A stretch of DNA of 64,000 bases from Paenibacillus camerounensis (GTDB lineage Bacteria; Bacillota; Bacilli; Paenibacillales; Paenibacillaceae), in assembly GCF_000723885.1 (NCBI RefSeq), contig NZ_CCDG010000057.1:26002-90001 (forward strand), written 5' to 3'. Shown here piece after piece: positions 25,160-33,124 of this stretch. Under the pieces are notes generated by a model that was given only the letters and a program-made list of their open reading frames with translations, was not told the origin of the DNA and did no database searches. How positions within the stretch are numbered: position 1 is the first letter of the stretch; each line of letters starts with the position of its first letter. The position numbers and the translations under genes were made by a program.

Positions 25160-27556
25160 ATGAACAGTAATTATATGAATGCAGAGACCGTACTTGAAAC
25201 CTATGAAGGCAATGATCTTGGCCTGACCTATACCGCAGCGCGCAGCCAGTTTAAGGTGTGGGCGCCGACAGCTTTTACCTTATCACTCGTCCTGTATGAG
25301 ACTGGAGGGAGCGAAGCCGGGTCTTCGCTGATTTTCGGCAGGGACAGCGGACGGATTGTGCCGATGCAGCGCGGGGAAGGCGGCATCTGGCAGGTAGAGG
25401 TACCCGGGGATTTAAAGGGAAAATTCTATATGTACCGCACGATTTTTGAGAACGGAACGATTAATGAAGCTGCAGATCCATATGCAGCGGCTGTTTCGGC
25501 CAACGGTGTACGGTCAGCTGTTGTAGACCTGCGGGAGACTGATCCTGCAGGCTGGCAAGGTGACAAGGCGCCGCGGCTCGCGCATCCGGCTGATGCTGTT
25601 ATCTATGAGCTGCATGTACGTGATTTCTCGGCGCACGAAAGCTCTGGAATGGTGCATAAGGGCAAGTTCAAGGCTTTTACCGAAACGGGTCTGAGGGACG
25701 CAGCCGGTAACGCGCTGGGCATTGATCATCTGGCTGAGCTGGGCATCACGCATGTGCATCTGCTGCCGGTATTTGATTATCAGACAGTCGATGAGCTGAA
25801 CGGGGCCGGAGCCGGACCGCGGCCGGATTATTACACAGAATACAACTGGGGCTATGACCCTCAGCATTACAATGTTCCGGAAGGCTCTTACAGTACCAAT
25901 CCTTCAGTGCCTGGCACGCGCATCCGTGAGTTCAAGGAGATGGTGCAGGCGCTGCACAGCAAAGGGATCGCTGTAATAATGGATGTGGTCTATAACCACA
26001 CCTATGCGTATGAAAAGGGTCCTTTCGAACCGCTGGTGCCTGATTATTTCTACCGCCGGGACTATCTGGGCCGGTTATCGAACGGCTCCGGTGTCGGCAA
26101 TGAGCTGGCGACGGAGCGGCCGATGGTCCGCAAATTCATCAAAGATTCGCTTGCTTACTGGGCTTCCGAATATCACATTGACGGCTTCCGCTTTGATCTG
26201 ATGGGACTGATGGACAGCGTGACAATCCGTGAGATTACCGAAGAATTGCGGCTTAACATTAATCCGGAGCTGCTGATTTACGGGGAGCCCTGGACGGGCG
26301 GAGATTCGCCGCTGGCTGCGAAGACCCTCAAAGGCGTACAGCGCGGCAAAGGCTATGCGGTATTTAACGATAACTTCCGCTCAGCAATCAAGGGAGACAG
26401 CGACGGCTGGGGCAGAGGTTTCGTTACCGGTGAATATGGCAAGGAAGGAGCCGTGGCAGCGGGAATTAAGGGAGCAATCCATGATTTCACTGATTCTCCG
26501 GTAGAGACGGTCAATTATGTAACTGCACATGATAACCTCAATCTGTGGGATAAGATACTTGCCTCACAAGGGCTTAGACAGGCGGCCAATCTGCCTGAGC
26601 TGGAGAACGGCAGGCTGTTGCGGGGCGGAGATCTGGAGGCGGCTGTTCAGGCGGCCGATCCGTACTTCGCCGTCTCTCCGGATAATATTCTGGGTAATGA
26701 AACGGTGCGCCGTTCCCTGCTGGCGAACGGCCTGATACTGACCTCACAGGGCATACCGTTCATTCAGGCCGGGGATGAAATGCTGCGCAGCAAATACGGT
26801 GATCATAACAGCTACCGGAGCCCGGATGTTATTAATGCGGTGCGCTGGGGCCTTAAGCAGAGCTTTATGCCGGTCTTCCAATATTATAAAGGCCTGATTG
26901 AGCTTCGCCGGCAGCATCCCGCCTTCCGCCTGCACGGGCGTCAGGAAATTGAGCGTTCCCTGGAATTTCTCCGCTGTGACGGCGGTGTTGTGGCCTATAT
27001 GCTGAAGGATCATGCAGGCGGTGATGTCTGGAACAACATTATTGTTATCTTCAATGCCAACACAGAGAAGGTCGTGCAGCAGCTTCCGCATACCGCCGGA
27101 GGCTGGAACATTGTTGCCGATCATAGCTATGCCGGAACCGAAGCCTTCCGGATTTCCGGTGAGCAAGAGGTTGAGGTAGAAGGCTTGTCGATGATGGTGC
27201 TGTATGACAGCCATGGTGAGCCTGCGCCGCACTCCAAAATCATTGAAGTCCATTATGACCGCCCTGACGGCGATTACCGGGGCTGGAATCTCTGGATCTG
27301 GGGTACAGGTATTCAGGACGGGCAATGCGATTTCAAATATATGGAGAACGGGCGGGCTGTAGCAATTATTGAAGCCGAGATCGGTGCACAATCTGTCGGC
27401 TACATTCTGAGGCTGAATGACTGGGAAGAGAAGGCGACGGACGGGGACCGGTTTATTGACTGCTCAGGCAGCGGGCAGCGGATTAAAGTGCTGGTGCGCG
27501 AACGCAAACAGAATGGAACGGGGCATGGTGATGATCCGCTGACACTGTCCTGTTAA
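25160..27556 (+). CDS. Type I pullulanase with C-terminal CBM41-like module
   Basis: Cleaves alpha-1,6 branches of pullulan, glycogen or maltodextrins. The 798-residue protein has no signal peptide, so it is cytoplasmic, like AmyX. Residues about 20-115 form a CBM48 module (SQFKVWAPTA). The GH13 barrel has the type I signature YNWGYDPQHYNVPEG, then DVVYNHTY, the nucleophile in GFRFDLMGLMD, the acid in YGEPWTGGD and the third carboxylate in YVTAHDNLNLWD. Residues about 693-790 (IIEVHYDRPDGDYRGWNLWIWG, shown by VHYDRPDGDY and WNLWIWG) look like the pullulanase-associated CBM41, normally found N-terminally. ATG 25160 follows AGGATGGTGA. Confidence 0.92.
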   Translation: MNSNYMNAETVLETYEGNDLGLTYTAARSQFKVWAPTAFTLSLVLYETGGSEAGSSLIFGRDSGRIVPMQRGEGGIWQVEVPGDLKGKFYMYRTIFENGTINEAADPYAAAVSANGVRSAVVDLRETDPAGWQGDKAPRLAHPADAVIYELHVRDFSAHESSGMVHKGKFKAFTETGLRDAAGNALGIDHLAELGITHVHLLPVFDYQTVDELNGAGAGPRPDYYTEYNWGYDPQHYNVPEGSYSTNPSVPGTRIREFKEMVQALHSKGIAVIMDVVYNHTYAYEKGPFEPLVPDYFYRRDYLGRLSNGSGVGNELATERPMVRKFIKDSLAYWASEYHIDGFRFDLMGLMDSVTIREITEELRLNINPELLIYGEPWTGGDSPLAAKTLKGVQRGKGYAVFNDNFRSAIKGDSDGWGRGFVTGEYGKEGAVAAGIKGAIHDFTDSPVETVNYVTAHDNLNLWDKILASQGLRQAANLPELENGRLLRGGDLEAAVQAADPYFAVSPDNILGNETVRRSLLANGLILTSQGIPFIQAGDEMLRSKYGDHNSYRSPDVINAVRWGLKQSFMPVFQYYKGLIELRRQHPAFRLHGRQEIERSLEFLRCDGGVVAYMLKDHAGGDVWNNIIVIFNANTEKVVQQLPHTAGGWNIVADHSYAGTEAFRISGEQEVEVEGLSMMVLYDSHGEPAPHSKIIEVHYDRPDGDYRGWNLWIWGTGIQDGQCDFKYMENGRAVAIIEAEIGAQSVGYILRLNDWEEKATDGDRFIDCSGSGQRIKVLVRERKQNGTGHGDDPLTLSC

Positions 27557-27585
27557 CGGATTTTGATAGATAGCTGATACTCGAC

Positions 27586-27629
27586 ATAAAGGCGCCCCTG
27601 CCGTTTTACGGCTTCAGGGGCGCCTTTAT
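27586..27629. terminator. Shared terminator between pullulanase and GGDEF genes
   Basis: ATAAAGGCGCCCCTG and CAGGGGCGCCTTTAT form a perfect 15-base stem between two converging genes, with CCG/CGG pairing in the loop. Confidence 0.9.
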
Positions 27630-27646
27630 GTATAAAAACTAGGCTG

Positions 27647-29260
27647 CTATTTGGTATTCCGGTCTGAATACTCTTCGTCTGCCAGCTCGTTGTACAGGCT
27701 CGCCTCGTTCCCTCCGTGATTCTTGGAGCGGTACATCGCCAGGTCGGCTGCGCGGAGCAGCTCATTGATACTGGAGCCGTGCTGCGGATACAGGGCTACC
27801 CCGATACTGGCTGAAGTATGAAAGCTGGACCCGTTACTCACAGACCAGGTTTTGTTGAACAGCTGCAGCAGCCGCTGGAGGATCTCATCCAGCATTTCCG
27901 GGCTGGTGAACCGGTGCAGCACTACGGCGAATTCATCGCCGCCGATACGGAAGGCCTGGCCGGTACCCTTGACGGTCTGCTGCAGCTCACGGGACAGCAG
28001 CTGCAGAAACTCATCGCCGGCGAGGTGGCCGAGGGTATCGTTCAGCTGTTTGAACCGGTCGCAGTCAAGCAGCGCCAGTGCGATTTCCTGTCTGCGCTCT
28101 TCCGGCTGGGTAATCAGGTTCTCCATATACATTTTAAAATGCGCCCGGTTCGGGATTGCTGTCAGATGATCATAGAAGGCGAGCCTATGCAGCCGCTCCT
28201 CATGCTGCTTGCGCTGCGTAATCTCCCGGGAAACCAGCATGAATTGTACCGGAAGATCCTTCCTGCCGCTGATTGGCGATACCTTTGTTTCGAGCCATAC
28301 CCAATGCCCTTCCGCAGAACGCATACGCAGCTCGGAGATCCGGGAGGTACCCTGTACAGCGCTCTTCAGCTTCGCCCAGGAAATTTCTGCTTCACGGATA
28401 TAGTTGGTAAGGGGGGAGCCCTTCTCCGGAATATAACCGAGCACGCCGGCATGTGAAGGGGAGGCATACAGAATCAGGCCGTTTGGATCGGTCAAAATAA
28501 TAAAGTCCGACATCGTTTCGCCAATAAGCTGGTGCAGCGATTTTTCCTCCATCATCTCATTCTGCAGTGAAATCAGCCTGCGGCAGAGGTAGATGATGAC
28601 CAGAATCAGCAGGAACAGGAACAGGGAGTATACGCCAAAAACAGCGCTCTTCTTCTCCCGGAATTCAAGGGTAATCTGCTGGGCGTAGTTGTCGATCAGA
28701 CTCTCTGCCTCATCCAGACTGCTGCGTGTCTCCATCAGCTGGGTATTAATAAGGGAAGGGGAATAATTGACCGGACTCCAGTCGCTTTGAACCCGCCGGG
28801 CGATGAGGTCGCGGCCTGCTTCCTTCCACGTTTCAAATGAGCTGTCAAAGCCGGCAAGCTTACTCCTCAGATCACTCAGCAGCAGCTCGCTCTGCTTCAT
28901 TCCGCTGTATGGATTGTCCAGATTGTTGATATTATAGCTGGCCATAGTCAGGCGCTGCTTGATCTCGGAGTTGTTATCTTCAAAGCTCTGGGCAAAAAGG
29001 CCAAGCTGTTCGCTTGTGATGCCGGAATTCATGGCTGCATGCAGGGAGACAGCACCCTGATACAGATCGCGGTCAGCATTCAGGATCAGCTCTGAATTCT
29101 GGTACACGTCGCTATAGAGGGAATCTGAAAGCCTGTTCATTGTGTTGTTTAAATAGAGCAGGGAAGCGGTGCTGATCAATACCAGAAGCACTGAGAAAGC
29201 GGCGAATACAATAATCAATTTGCGTGTGTTTTTATTTTTGGACAAGACTGCCACAGTCAT
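27647..29260 (-). CDS. Membrane PAS-GGDEF protein, probable diguanylate cyclase
   Basis: Makes the second messenger cyclic di-GMP, if active. The 537-residue protein has an N-terminal membrane helix (IIVFAAFSVLLVLISTASLLYL, residues 15-36), an extracytoplasmic helical sensor of about 170 residues, a second helix (VFGVYSLFLFLLILVIIYLC, about 207-227), a PAS domain (SDFIILTDPNGLILYASPS), and a GGDEF domain with an intact RIGGDEFAVV at about 438-447. The RxxD inhibitory site is not visible. ATG 29260 touches the GGGGAGAGG site, so the GTG at 29254 may be the real start. It converges on the pullulanase gene. The signal sensed is unknown. Confidence 0.9.
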   Translation of the reverse strand: MTVAVLSKNKNTRKLIIVFAAFSVLLVLISTASLLYLNNTMNRLSDSLYSDVYQNSELILNADRDLYQGAVSLHAAMNSGITSEQLGLFAQSFEDNNSEIKQRLTMASYNINNLDNPYSGMKQSELLLSDLRSKLAGFDSSFETWKEAGRDLIARRVQSDWSPVNYSPSLINTQLMETRSSLDEAESLIDNYAQQITLEFREKKSAVFGVYSLFLFLLILVIIYLCRRLISLQNEMMEEKSLHQLIGETMSDFIILTDPNGLILYASPSHAGVLGYIPEKGSPLTNYIREAEISWAKLKSAVQGTSRISELRMRSAEGHWVWLETKVSPISGRKDLPVQFMLVSREITQRKQHEERLHRLAFYDHLTAIPNRAHFKMYMENLITQPEERRQEIALALLDCDRFKQLNDTLGHLAGDEFLQLLSRELQQTVKGTGQAFRIGGDEFAVVLHRFTSPEMLDEILQRLLQLFNKTWSVSNGSSFHTSASIGVALYPQHGSSINELLRAADLAMYRSKNHGGNEASLYNELADEEYSDRNTK

Positions 29261-29690
29261 CCTCTCCCCGCATCAAACTTTAGAAAATTCATTGCTGTGT
29301 GCAAGAAACATGCGGTGCTGATCGCCTGCGGCTCTAAGCCGGACAGGGACTGGAGGAGGGGTCAAAAAGTTACAGGAAAGCTCAGCTTCCGTACGATTAA
29401 CAATTCTTCTCAGCAGTCAGGGATATCCCCGAATTAGCAATAAAACGGGCAGGAGGGCTTCCGTCAGCGTATGTATCATGCTTGTATAAAGAAATTTTAC
29501 TACAAACTCTAAAATTATGTATTGGACCCTACAGACTATTTGTATTCCAGCCCTTGAAACCTATTACCCAACTTTTATATAAACGATACTCCTCCCGGCA
29601 TATAAAATAACTACACATAACAGCGCCTTTACAGGGATGCGGACTCAGGTGCTTTGATCGGACACCTGAAAAGTATACATTCTTCTGATT
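29261..29690. other. AT-rich intergenic region without genes
   Basis: About 430 bases between the GGDEF gene and the ABC operon terminator, both on the minus strand. A small hairpin TCAGGTG/CACCTGA occurs at 29645-29669. I see no gene and no clear promoter; the GGDEF promoter should lie here. Confidence 0.4.
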
Positions 29691-29729
29691 AAAAAACCCG
29701 CAGGACTCCAGTCTGGAGCCTTGCGGGTT
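29691..29729 (-). terminator. Terminator of the secreted-protein/ABC operon
   Basis: On the minus strand AACCCGCAAGGCTCCAG pairs with CTGGAGTCCTGCGGGTT and is followed by TTTTTT. It lies 19 bases after the permease stop. Confidence 0.92.
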
Positions 29730-29747
29730 CTGTTCGCTTATAATAGG

Positions 29748-30920
29748 CTAATCGTTGCGCAGCGCGTAGATCGGGCGCATTCTTGCCGCCTTGTTCGCCG
29801 GAATCATTCCAAACACGATGCCGATGATCAGGGAGAACGAGAAGGAGATCATAACCATGTTCCAGGAGGTTGCCACATTCATTGAGGTATAATTGCCTAC
29901 AGCCCAGCTGGCACCAAGACCCAGACCGACCCCGATCAGCCCGCCAAAGCCGCTGAGCACTACAGACTCAATCATGAACTGCATCAGAATGTTCATTTTC
30001 TTGGCGCCGATGGCTTTGCGGATGCCGATCTCCCGGGTACGCTCATTGACAGAGACAATCATGATGTTCATAATGCCGATGCCGCCGACAAACAGGGAGA
30101 TACCGGCAATTCCGCCCAGTGCGAGCGATAGGGTGGCACTCGTCTCATTGACCGTTGCCAGCATTTCCTGGGAATCAAATACCGAGTAGGCATTCTCCGC
30201 CGAGCTGAATTTGGCATCCAGAGCAGTCTCCAGTTTGCCCTTGACCTCCTCAACATTATCATTTGAGGTTGTAGTTATTGTTATCGAGCGAACACCTCTG
30301 CTCTGCAGGAACCGCTCTGCTGTAGAGATTGGGATGAGGATCTTTTCGTCGCTGGAGCCGCCGCTCGTGCTGCCCTTGCTCTCCAGCAGGCCGACGATCT
30401 TGAAGCTGGTTCCGTTGAGCTGAACCTTTTCGCCCACCGGACTGTCTGTACCGAATAAATCCTCGGCAGTATCCGAACCGATTAAGGCGACCTTCTGGCG
30501 GTACTCTGTATCAATATCGAGCAGGAACCGCCCGGACTGCACATGGAAATTCTGCACATCCTCATAGGCAGGTGTAATGCCCTCTACTGAAACCGAAACA
30601 TTCTCTGTACCGTGCTTGGCGGTGACATTGCCGCTAATGACAGGAGATACGTTTTTGACGCCTTCAATCTCGCCGAGTGCAAGCGCCTCCTCATAGGTGA
30701 GGGAGGTGGTTGCTCCGCGTCCGGTGATATTGACAGTTAGCTGGTTTGTTCCCAGTGAGCTTAATGATTCTGTAATTTGTGAAGTCGTTCCCTGGCCTAC
30801 GGAGACAAGCGCAATGACGGATGAAACACCGATAATGATCCCGAGCATGGTGAGAAAAGCTCTGACTTTACTGCTGAGGATGCTCTTTAATGCCATTTTC
30901 ATGCTTTGATACAGCATCAT
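29748..30920 (-). CDS. MacB/YknZ-like ABC permease
   Basis: A 390-residue permease of the FtsX/MacB type. The N-terminal segment MALKSILSSKVRAFLTMLGIIIGVSSVIALVS is typical (helix 1 at about 20-42). A large extracytoplasmic domain (about 45-265) contains NITGRG, SVEGITPAYEDV and LFGTDSPVGE, and three helices close the protein (FVGGIGIMNIMIVSVNERTREIGIRKAIGA is the loop after helix 2; the last helix carries IIGIVFGMIPANKAARM). Such mechanotransmission permeases do not carry cargo through themselves but move adaptor proteins. Its ATG overlaps the stop of the ATPase gene (TAATG). Last gene of the operon. Confidence 0.92.
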   Translation of the reverse strand: MMLYQSMKMALKSILSSKVRAFLTMLGIIIGVSSVIALVSVGQGTTSQITESLSSLGTNQLTVNITGRGATTSLTYEEALALGEIEGVKNVSPVISGNVTAKHGTENVSVSVEGITPAYEDVQNFHVQSGRFLLDIDTEYRQKVALIGSDTAEDLFGTDSPVGEKVQLNGTSFKIVGLLESKGSTSGGSSDEKILIPISTAERFLQSRGVRSITITTTSNDNVEEVKGKLETALDAKFSSAENAYSVFDSQEMLATVNETSATLSLALGGIAGISLFVGGIGIMNIMIVSVNERTREIGIRKAIGAKKMNILMQFMIESVVLSGFGGLIGVGLGLGASWAVGNYTSMNVATSWNMVMISFSFSLIIGIVFGMIPANKAARMRPIYALRND

Positions 30921-31621
30921 TATCTGGTAATCCTCCGATCTTCGACCAGACTACCGTCCTGAATGCGGATGACCCGTTTGGCCTGCTCGGCAATTTCGAG
31001 GTCATGCGTAATCAGGATGATGGTGTGTCCCTGTTCATTAAGTTCTTTGATCATCTGCAGAACCTCCTTGCCTGTTCTGGAATCCAGGGCGCCTGTAGGC
31101 TCATCGGCCAGCAGGATCGGCGGTGTACCGGCCAGTGCACGGGCGATGGCGACGCGCTGCTGCTGGCCGCCGGACAGCTCCGAGGGCCGGTGGTCAATTC
31201 GGTCTTCAAGGCCAACTCTGATGAGGGCACCCCGGGCCACCTCTCTGCGTTCCCGGTGGGAGACTCCCCGGTAGATCAGGGGGAGCTCCACGTTTTCCAC
31301 CGCAGACAGCTTCGGCAGCAGATTAAAGTTCTGAAAGATGAAGCCGATTTTTTCGTTTCGGATCTGGGCCAGCTTGTTGTCCGACAACTTGCGGACCTCC
31401 TGGCCGTCCAGAAAATAATCGCCTTCGTTGGCTATATCCAGGCAGCCTAGCATGTTCATCAATGTGGACTTGCCGGAACCCGAGGGACCGATGATGGCAA
31501 CAAATTCGCCGTGTTCAATCGTAAAGCTGAGGCCTTTGAGAATGGTCATTGATTCACCGGCCATGACATACCGGTGGATCATGTTCTCAACCCTGATCAG
31601 CGGCTGTATACTGCCGGTCAT
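30920..31621 (-). CDS. MacB/YknY-like ABC ATPase
   Basis: A 233-residue ATPase of the LolD/MacB branch. Walker A is IGPSGSGKSTLMN (about 40-52), the branch-typical NEKIGFIFQNFNLLP follows, the signature is PSELSGGQQQRVAIARAL, Walker B is ILLADEPTGALDSRTG, and the switch is LITHDLEIA. It powers the permease at 29748-30920. Its ATG overlaps the adaptor stop (ATGA), and its own stop overlaps the permease start, so the three are tightly coupled. Confidence 0.95.
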   Translation of the reverse strand: MTGSIQPLIRVENMIHRYVMAGESMTILKGLSFTIEHGEFVAIIGPSGSGKSTLMNMLGCLDIANEGDYFLDGQEVRKLSDNKLAQIRNEKIGFIFQNFNLLPKLSAVENVELPLIYRGVSHRERREVARGALIRVGLEDRIDHRPSELSGGQQQRVAIARALAGTPPILLADEPTGALDSRTGKEVLQMIKELNEQGHTIILITHDLEIAEQAKRVIRIQDGSLVEDRRITR

Positions 31622-33072
31622 TGACGGCCACCACCCATGCCGCCACCGCTGCCGCCGCCGGAAGGCGGTCCGCCTGTACCGCCGCTAAATCCTCCGCTTC
31701 CTCCGCTGAAACCTCCTGTACTGAAGCCGCCCATTCCGCCCATGCCGCCCATCTGGCTCTGTTCCGCACTCGAAGAGCTGCCTGTGCTGATAACGGTCGG
31801 GATAATGACCTCATCGCCTGCGGACAGACCGCTGACAATTTCGATGTTACTCTCATCATGGATGCCGACAGTAACCTCAACCCGTTTCTGGCCGGAAGCG
31901 GAGCTGGAGCCGCTTCTGCCGCCGGTCTGGCCTCCGCCCGGGAATCCGCCGCTTGGAGCACCGCTCGGGAAGGAGCCGCCGCGTCCTTCTGTGCCGCGTC
32001 CCTGCCAGCCCGCAGCATCACCGGAGGGCATTTCACCGCTTGGAGCCTGGCCGTCCGCAGCATCACCGGAAGGCATTTCACCGCTTGGAGCCTGGCTATC
32101 TACAGTATCACCGGCCGTACCGGCTTCGCTGTTACTTTCTTCTGATAGGGGAACGTTAACGTAGTACTTGCCGTTAACCTCAGATACGGCTTCAATCGGA
32201 ACAGTGAGCACATCGTTTTTCTCTTCAATCGTGATGGCCACCTCGGCAGACATGCCGACCAGAACGCCTTCGGCTTCATTCAGGCCTACCGTGACATCGA
32301 AGAGAGAAACGCCGTTGGATGAAGTGCCTTCTTTGGCAATTTCAATAACTTTACCGTCAAATTCCTGATCCTCCAGCGCTTCCACTGTAATGGTAGCCGC
32401 CTGATCCAGCTTGATCTCTGGAATATCCAGCTCGTCCACCTGAACAGTGACGCTCAGATTCACATAATCGGTCATGGTGAACAGCTCGGACCCGTTCTGG
32501 GCCTGTTCACCTTCTGTAATGTTGACAGCAGTAATGGTGCCGTCAATCGGAGCCGTCAGCGGATCGGGAGGAAGCATATCCTCCTCAAGGTCGCTGATCG
32601 ATTCCTGCTGCTCGGTAATGTCGCTTTCCGCTTTTTCAATCGCTTTTTTGGCCGAAGCCAGCTCGTCTTCTGTAGCATTGTTCATTGCCAGCGTCTTGTA
32701 ATTTTCCTGCTTGTCTGTAAGCTCGGTCTTCAGGCTGGTTAAAGATTTCTCTGCGTCTTTCATTTTGTCGCTTAGATCACTTGCCACAAAGGTAATCAGT
32801 ACATCTCCCTTTTTGACAACATCCCCTTTAGCTACCATCACCGAATCCACCTCTCCGGCTTCCTTGGTACGGATGCTCTCGGTATTAATGGGGGACACTG
32901 AGCCGGAGCCTGACACTCCGTTCAGAATACTGCCTTTTGTTACAAGGGCGGTGTTCAGCGTAGCCGCACTGGCTTCCTTACCGGTATCGGGCCATAGCAC
33001 ATACGTTAAAATACCTGCAATTGCCACAATAACGGCACTGGATGCAATGATTACCATCTTTTTCTTGTTCAT
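31618..33072 (-). CDS. MacA/YknX-like membrane-fusion adaptor with Gly-rich tail
   Basis: A 484-residue adaptor anchored by one N-terminal helix (MVIIASSAVIVAIAGILTYVLW). A lipoyl/barrel half follows (LVTKGSILNGVSGSGSV), then a coiled-coil hairpin (about 75-135; SLKTELTDKQENYK and ESDITEQQESISDLEEDM), then the returning half (PLTAPIDGTITAVNITEGEQ). After the beta-barrel domain the protein is unusual: about 60 residues contain two 15-residue repeats (QAPSGEMPSGDAA), and the C-terminus is nearly all Gly, Ser, Met, Phe (GGFSGGSGGFSGG). ATG 33072 follows GGAGG; the frame upstream of it is only an open overlap with the preceding gene. Confidence 0.9.
   Translation of the reverse strand: MNKKKMVIIASSAVIVAIAGILTYVLWPDTGKEASAATLNTALVTKGSILNGVSGSGSVSPINTESIRTKEAGEVDSVMVAKGDVVKKGDVLITFVASDLSDKMKDAEKSLTSLKTELTDKQENYKTLAMNNATEDELASAKKAIEKAESDITEQQESISDLEEDMLPPDPLTAPIDGTITAVNITEGEQAQNGSELFTMTDYVNLSVTVQVDELDIPEIKLDQAATITVEALEDQEFDGKVIEIAKEGTSSNGVSLFDVTVGLNEAEGVLVGMSAEVAITIEEKNDVLTVPIEAVSEVNGKYYVNVPLSEESNSEAGTAGDTVDSQAPSGEMPSGDAADGQAPSGEMPSGDAAGWQGRGTEGRGGSFPSGAPSGGFPGGGQTGGRSGSSSASGQKRVEVTVGIHDESNIEIVSGLSAGDEVIIPTVISTGSSSSAEQSQMGGMGGMGGFSTGGFSGGSGGFSGGTGGPPSGGGSGGGMGGGRQ
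32012..32101 (-). repeat. 45-base tandem repeat inside the adaptor gene
   Basis: Two nearly identical 45-base units (32012-32056 and 32057-32101) encode the 15-residue unit D-G/S-QAPSGEMPSGDAA; a decayed third start lies at 32102. Being in frame and of multiple-of-three length, it can expand or shrink without breaking the protein. Confidence 0.9.
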
Positions 33073-33124
33073 TCGGGGTCCTCCACCCTTGCTCAATATA
33101 AAGAAATAAGTATTGCCCTGAAAT

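Noticed and set aside
31621..32164. Plus-strand Pro- or Ala-rich frames opposite the adaptor tail
   Set aside because: They are mirrors of the Gly-rich and repeat codons on the minus strand.
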